Shown here: in pieces, positions 7,996-11,829 of the stretch | Layout: each line of letters starts with the position of its first letter | How positions within the stretch are numbered: the stretch's first letter is position 1 | Source of the DNA: an uncultured Eubacteriales bacterium | Lineage (GTDB): Bacteria; Bacillota_A; Clostridia; Lachnospirales; Lachnospiraceae | DNA: 11,829 bases | Assembly (NCBI GenBank): GCA_900321365.1 | Contig: ONVT01000103.1 | Coordinates: forward strand, 1-11,829 | Direction: 5' to 3' | Notes under the pieces: model-generated | What the model was told of the DNA's origin: nothing | Seen by the model: the letters and a program-made list of their open reading frames with translations, nothing else | The model's database searches: none | Position numbers and translations under genes: made by a program

Positions 7996-9030
7996 ATGAA
8001 GATTGTTGTACTTGCCGGAGGAATCAGTACGGAGCGGGATATCTCCATTGTGTCGGGGACACAGGTCTGCAGGGCGCTCAGAAGCAGGGGGCATAAAGCG
8101 GTCATGATTGATGTGTTCTGCGGCGATGACCGGATCGGTCCGGACATGGCGTGCGCATTTACCGAACAATACGATGCGGACGAAGCGGCGGCGTATATGC
8201 ATTCCTTTGATCCGAAGCTGGAACAGATGAAGAGCCGGAAAGAATTTTTCGGCCCGAATGTGCTGGAGCTGTGCAGGGAAGCGGACGCTGTGTTTATGGC
8301 ACTGCACGGATCGAACGGTGAGGACGGGAAGATCCAGGCGGCGTTTGAGCTGATGGGAATTCCGTACACAGGGTGCAGTTATCTGGGAAGCGCGCTGGCC
8401 ATGGATAAGGATATGGCAAAGCAGCTGTTCCGCGAGAACGGTGTGCCGACTCCGCATGGTATCGTGCTCCGGAAGGGGGACAAGGTGAAGAACACCGAGG
8501 AGAACGGCGTGGGACTTCCGTGTGTGGTGAAGCCTGCCTGCGGAGGCTCGAGTGTCGGCGTCAGCATTCCCAGGACGCAGAAGGCTTACCGGGAGGCAAT
8601 CGAAGAGGCATTTTCCTATGAGGACGTGCTGATCGTCGAGCAGTATGTCAGCGGCAGGGAATTCTCCTGCGGGATTGTGGACGGGGAGGCCTATCCGGTC
8701 ATTGAGATCGCCCCGCTTCACGGATTCTATGATTACACCAACAAGTACAAGGCCGGTGCCACGGTAGAGACCTGCCCGGCGGACATTTCCGCGGAACTGA
8801 CACGGAAGATTCAGAAGGCGAGCCTGGCGGCCTATCACGCGCTTCATCTCAACAGCTACGGCAGGATCGACCTGATGATGGATGAGGACGAGAATGTCTA
8901 CTGCCTGGAGGCAAATACGCTTCCCGGCATGACCCCGACCAGCCTGCTTCCCCAGGAGGCCGCGGCGCTGGGCATCGATTTCCCGTCACTGTGTGAGAAG
9001 CTGATCGAAGTGTCGCTCAGGAGAGGATAG
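7996..9030 (+). CDS. ddl: D-alanine--D-alanine ligase
   Basis: Cytoplasmic ATP-grasp enzyme that makes the D-Ala-D-Ala dipeptide for peptidoglycan precursors. It has 344 residues. Motifs are AGGISTERDISIVSG (7-21, with catalytic Glu13), HGSNGEDGKIQ (104-114), GGSSVGV (183-189), YVSGREFSCG (217-226), the omega loop YDYTNKY (245-251), Arg290, and the metal ligands Asp292, Glu305 and Asn307 followed by TLPGMTPTSL. The loop ends Lys-Tyr, which in known ligases goes with D-Ala-D-Ala rather than D-Ala-D-Lac products, so no sign of a vancomycin-resistance ligase. A run of five G (7984-7988) serves as ribosome binding site. The 130 bases after the GH13 gene contain no clear terminator or promoter. 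The next gene is 35 bases downstream, probably in the same transcript. Confidence 0.96.
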   Translation: MKIVVLAGGISTERDISIVSGTQVCRALRSRGHKAVMIDVFCGDDRIGPDMACAFTEQYDADEAAAYMHSFDPKLEQMKSRKEFFGPNVLELCREADAVFMALHGSNGEDGKIQAAFELMGIPYTGCSYLGSALAMDKDMAKQLFRENGVPTPHGIVLRKGDKVKNTEENGVGLPCVVKPACGGSSVGVSIPRTQKAYREAIEEAFSYEDVLIVEQYVSGREFSCGIVDGEAYPVIEIAPLHGFYDYTNKYKAGATVETCPADISAELTRKIQKASLAAYHALHLNSYGRIDLMMDEDENVYCLEANTLPGMTPTSLLPQEAAALGIDFPSLCEKLIEVSLRRG

Positions 9031-9065
9031 CCGGCAGACCGGTCGTATGAGGAGTCAGGTAAACT

Positions 9066-11027
9066 ATGAATTCGAATCAGAATCAGAATCGTAAAAACAG
9101 GAATTCGAATCCGAAAAACAGGAATACCAGTCGGAATAAAAAGCCTGTCCGGACGGAACAAAGAAAGAGACCTTCGTCATATATGGGAAGCGCGAATGAC
9201 TGGGTGGAGCCGAACAGAAAACTCTGGATCCTGCTTGCGGCTGTCGCCGCGGTGGTGATTATTGTCATTCTGGTGTTCACTCTTGGCTCCGGGAAAAAGA
9301 GTTCCGATTCCGTGGACAAGGCTTCCGGCAGCGGTCAGGAGGGTCAGGAGTATCCGTGGGAGGAGCACCCGGGACTTGCGGGGGCTGCCCTTGAGTTCGA
9401 TATGACAGAAGCTGCGGACGGTTATGCGGATCATTCTCACGCGGGTCTGACGTATTATTCGGACGAGACGGAGAGCGAGCAGGACGTCGAGTTCCATCCG
9501 CATGCGGTGGAATCCACGAAGCCGTCCAACATGATCGAGTATACCGAGATAGAGATGAACGGACAGGTGCTGGCAGATACCGGGTCCTATCAGTCACCGG
9601 CGGAGATTTCATTTGACACTGGTTCTGAGTATGTCAAAACAGAAGGGATTGTCACCTTCCGCGGCAACAATTTCCGTGACACGGCGTCTTACGGGACTGC
9701 CGACATCACGAAGAATACCATCACCCAGGTGTGGAGCCAGGAGACCGGCGCCACCTCCTACAACGGGAATGCCTGGACCGGTTCCGGCTGGACCGGCCAG
9801 CCCCTGATGCGAAAATGGACGCGCGAGGAGAAGGCGCACATGAACATGGCCGACTGGGCGAAGGAGAAGGATGACCTGGTCGAGGTCATCTACGCGACCA
9901 TGGACGGCAATGTGTATTTCCTTGACCTGGAGACAGGCAAGCAGACCCGTGACCCGATGTACATCGGATGGACCTTCAAGGGGGCCGGCGCACTGGATCC
10001 GAGAGGATATCCGATCATGTACCTGGGTGCGGGCATCAACTCAACGCTCGGCATCGCGCACGCATTTGTCATCAATCTGGTCGACTGCAGCATAATGTAT
10101 GAATTCGGCGGGGAGGACGCATTCTCGCTCAGGGGAACCTTTGGATTCATGGATTCCTCGCCGCTGGTGGACGCCGAAACCGACACGCTGATCTGGCCTG
10201 CCGAGAACGGCATCATCTATATGATCCACCTGAATTCCTCCTGGGACGTTGCGACGGGCACTGTTAAGGTGGATCCCGGGAATATGGTGAAATGGCATTA
10301 CAAAGGGATCCGCTCTTCGACGGATGGCTACGGGCCATACTGGATCGGCTTCGAGGACAGCTTCGCCGCCTATAAGGGGTATCTGTTCGTGGCGGACAAC
10401 GGCGGCCACCTGATGTGTCTGGATCTGAACAAACTTCAGCTCGTATGGGTGCAGGACATCCTGGATGATTCCAACTCCACGCCGATTCTCTCTATTGAGA
10501 ACGGTCATCTCTACCTGTACATCAGTACATCCTTCCACCTGGGCTGGAGGAGTTATACCACAGCACCGGTTCCTATCTGGAAGATTGATGCCGAGACGGG
10601 GGAGATTGTATGGCAGACGGAATTCGAATGCTATACGCTGGACGGCGTGTCCGGCGGTGTGCAGTCGACCATGGCGCTCGGGAAGAAGAGCCTGACGGGA
10701 TACCTCTACGCGACGGTTGCCATGACAGGCGACCAGCTGATGGGGGTATGCGTCTGCCTGAACCGCAATACGGGGAAGATTGTATGGGAGCATAAGGCAT
10801 ATTATGCCTGGTCTTCACCGATCCTTCTGTACAACAGGGACGGTTCCGCGCGGCTGGCATACTGTACCTGCGGCGGATATATGTACCTGCTTGACCCGAT
10901 GACGGGGAAGGAGCTGGCAAAGAGCGAGCTCAGCAACGGCGCGATCGAGGCATCGCCGGCCGCATGGGGCAACTATGCGGTGATCGGAACCCGCGCCTGT
11001 AAGATCTGGGGTCTGCGGTTTGACTGA
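9066..11027 (+). CDS. Membrane-anchored PQQ-like beta-propeller protein of unknown function
   Basis: 653 residues: a cytoplasmic tail rich in Asn, Arg and Lys (1-52, no Cys), one membrane segment (about 53-73), an acidic linker (about 80-170), and a beta-propeller to the C-terminus. Blade-like repeats include YATMDGNVYFLDLETGK, GYLFVADNGGHLMCLDLNK, IWKIDAETGEIVWQT, CLNRNTGKIVWEHK and GGYMYLLDPMTGKEL, the PQQ/BamB-type pattern. A positive tail before the membrane segment puts the propeller outside. All eight Cys are in the propeller, including VCVC and YCTC. No residues typical of PQQ-dependent dehydrogenases are evident, so binding or scaffolding is more likely than catalysis. TGAGGAG ends 11 bases before the ATG. 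It follows ddl by 35 bases, and a TlpA-like gene converges on it. Function unknown. Confidence 0.85.
   Translation: MNSNQNQNRKNRNSNPKNRNTSRNKKPVRTEQRKRPSSYMGSANDWVEPNRKLWILLAAVAAVVIIVILVFTLGSGKKSSDSVDKASGSGQEGQEYPWEEHPGLAGAALEFDMTEAADGYADHSHAGLTYYSDETESEQDVEFHPHAVESTKPSNMIEYTEIEMNGQVLADTGSYQSPAEISFDTGSEYVKTEGIVTFRGNNFRDTASYGTADITKNTITQVWSQETGATSYNGNAWTGSGWTGQPLMRKWTREEKAHMNMADWAKEKDDLVEVIYATMDGNVYFLDLETGKQTRDPMYIGWTFKGAGALDPRGYPIMYLGAGINSTLGIAHAFVINLVDCSIMYEFGGEDAFSLRGTFGFMDSSPLVDAETDTLIWPAENGIIYMIHLNSSWDVATGTVKVDPGNMVKWHYKGIRSSTDGYGPYWIGFEDSFAAYKGYLFVADNGGHLMCLDLNKLQLVWVQDILDDSNSTPILSIENGHLYLYISTSFHLGWRSYTTAPVPIWKIDAETGEIVWQTEFECYTLDGVSGGVQSTMALGKKSLTGYLYATVAMTGDQLMGVCVCLNRNTGKIVWEHKAYYAWSSPILLYNRDGSARLAYCTCGGYMYLLDPMTGKELAKSELSNGAIEASPAAWGNYAVIGTRACKIWGLRFD
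9068..9121 (+). repeat. In-frame short repeat at the start of the propeller gene
   Basis: GAATTCGAATC begins two adjacent units (9068-9100 and 9101-9121), each ending AAAAACAG; a decayed third unit follows. Unit lengths of 33 and 21 bases keep the reading frame and produce the NQNQNRKNRNSNPKNRN cytoplasmic tail. Confidence 0.6.
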
Positions 11028-11142
11028 AGCCGATACATTTATGAAGCTTTATGAAAATGAAACCGCTGCGAAAAAAGAAAGGAATCTTCAGAGATGAAGC
11101 AGTCGCTGCAGCCGGGAAAAAGAAGACAGAACTGAAGAGGTG

Positions 11143-11177
11143 AAAAAAGGCCCTGTGACCGTCAAAGTCACAGGGCC
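11143..11177 (-). terminator. Intrinsic terminator of the TlpA-like gene
   Basis: An 11-bp perfect stem (GGCCCTGTGAC at 11149-11159 with GTCACAGGGCC at 11167-11177) and a 7-base loop. The six A at 11143-11148 become a T-run on the minus strand, so it ends transcription coming from the TlpA-like gene, about 105 bases past its stop. The plus-strand side has no T-run next to the stem, so it is not a good terminator for the propeller gene. Confidence 0.85.
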
Positions 11178-11246
11178 TGCGGTTGCTGTGTGAATGATTT
11201 TTTACAGGTGCTGTCAAAAGACCAGCAAGAAGTACAAGCTACTTCG

Positions 11247-11274
11247 AGACAGATCCTGAGCACTCAGGCGTCTG
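11247..11274. other. Small imperfect hairpin downstream of the TlpA-like gene
   Basis: CCTGA/TCAGG (11255-11259 and 11264-11268) with a 4-base loop, flanked by CAGA and TCTG that can extend the stem. It lies just past the stop of the minus-strand gene and has no T-run. It may be a transcript 3'-end structure. The remaining convergent gap (11028-11282) holds only a purine-rich stretch and the terminator. Confidence 0.3.
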
Positions 11275-11282
11275 CCTGCGGT

Positions 11283-11829
11283 TTATGAAGCCTTTTCTAC
11301 AAGAGCCTCCAGCTGTTCATAGCTCAGCGGAGCCTGCACATTATAGATAATCTCACCATTCTTATTCAGGACGATCGTCGACGGCAGCGCGTCCGGAATT
11401 CCCAGCAGAGTGTACAGCCCTTTCTCCTTGCTGTCCGCTGCAAAGTCCAGATGATCCCATCCTTTGTCTGCAAGGAAATCTCCTGCCTTCTTCGCTCCGA
11501 CACGATGGTGAACCGCGAGGATCTCCACCTCCGGATGCTCTTCTTTCAGCTTCTCATAATAAGGCAGTTCCTCGATACAGGGAGCACAGGTGATTGCCCA
11601 GAAATTGAGAATGACCACCTGTCCGCGGTAATCCGCAAGGTGGAAATCTCCTCCGTCCAGAAGCTCCGTCTGGAAGTCGGGGAGAATATCCCCCACCTCG
11701 GTTCCGATCTTCCCGGATCCGGTCAGTTTCTGTACAGGTGCGGACTCGGCTCCGGTTGTTTTCGCTGCAGTCTTCGTTTCAGTCTCAGTCATGCCCGCAG
11801 AAGACTCAGTTACTGTCTCAGTCATGCCC
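11283..11829 (-). CDS. TlpA/ResA-like thioredoxin-fold protein (5' end outside the window)
   Basis: Thiol-disulfide oxidoreductase of the AhpC-TSA/redoxin type, expected on the outer face of the membrane. Numbered from the ATG at 11825, it shows a Thr/Glu/Ala-rich linker (1-45), the TlpA entry GDILPDFQTELLDGGDFHLADYRG, the active site FWAITCAPC with Cys80 and Cys83, and the cis-proline region ALPSTIVLNKNGEI. The frame stays open to the window edge, and the ATG at 11825 lies inside a 33-base tandem repeat with no ribosome binding site in view. The true start is probably upstream and likely encodes a signal or lipoprotein peptide; that is inference. It converges on the propeller gene and has its own terminator. 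Confidence 0.88.
   Translation of the reverse strand, partial: GMTETVTESSAGMTETETKTAAKTTGAESAPVQKLTGSGKIGTEVGDILPDFQTELLDGGDFHLADYRGQVVILNFWAITCAPCIEELPYYEKLKEEHPEVEILAVHHRVGAKKAGDFLADKGWDHLDFAADSKEKGLYTLLGIPDALPSTIVLNKNGEIIYNVQAPLSYEQLEALVEKAS
11782..11829 (-). repeat. 33-bp tandem repeat in the TlpA-like linker, cut by the window edge
   Basis: On the plus strand, GTCTCAGTCATGCCC occurs at 11782-11796 and again at 11815-11829, exactly 33 bases apart. One full unit and 15 bases of the next are visible. Each unit encodes 11 residues (GMTETVTESSA), giving a flexible acidic Thr/Ser-rich linker. Confidence 0.75.

Noticed and set aside
8000..9030. VanA-type D-Ala-D-Lac ligase
   Set aside because: The omega loop ends in Lys-Tyr (YDYTNKY), the pattern of D-Ala-D-Ala ligases, and no van genes are nearby.
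11051..11143. 30-residue Lys-rich open frame after the propeller gene
   Set aside because: It has no ribosome binding site and a purine-rich composition, and it resembles no known family; likely chance.

Overview
The window looks like a moderately GC-rich Firmicutes chromosome, most likely a clostridial (Lachnospiraceae-type) gut or oral anaerobe. The reasons are the conserved order hup - rqcP - divIC - tilS - hpt - ftsH, strong AGGAGG-type ribosome binding sites, a TTG start, and the protein family variants. No species can be named from the sequence alone. Nothing here resembles a phage, an insertion sequence, a CRISPR array, a tRNA or an rRNA.

Positions 94-5235 are a housekeeping block: DNA-binding protein HU, the ribosome quality control factor RqcP, a DivIC/FtsB-type divisome protein, then tilS (tRNA-Ile lysidine synthetase), hpt (hypoxanthine phosphoribosyltransferase) and ftsH (membrane AAA+ protease). 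tilS, hpt and ftsH are tightly packed and probably one transcript. A sigma-A type promoter precedes divIC, and hairpins lie between hup and rqcP and between divIC and tilS. The spore genes that usually sit inside this block in spore-formers (yabP and yabQ before divIC, spoIIE before tilS) are absent, which suggests a non-sporulating lineage.

Positions 5236-5747 hold no convincing gene. The first half is a hairpin-rich GC segment that starts at the ftsH stop codon. The second half has an extended -10 promoter candidate and a 13-bp intrinsic terminator about 70 nt downstream of it. It could be a short RNA or a terminator-controlled leader for the next gene.

Positions 5748-11027 hold a cytoplasmic GH13 alpha-glucan hydrolase of the neopullulanase/cyclomaltodextrinase type, D-alanine-D-alanine ligase, and a 653-residue membrane-anchored protein with a PQQ-like beta-propeller outside the cell. 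The last two are 35 nt apart and probably co-transcribed. The propeller protein carries eight cysteines, two pairs of them as CxC.

On the opposite strand, converging on the propeller gene, is the 3' part of a TlpA/ResA-like thioredoxin-fold protein (CAPC active site). Its N-terminus is cut by the window edge inside a 33-bp tandem repeat. It has its own minus-strand terminator. The extracytoplasmic Cys-bearing propeller and a probable surface thiol-disulfide enzyme side by side is the most suggestive unexplained arrangement here; any functional link is inference.
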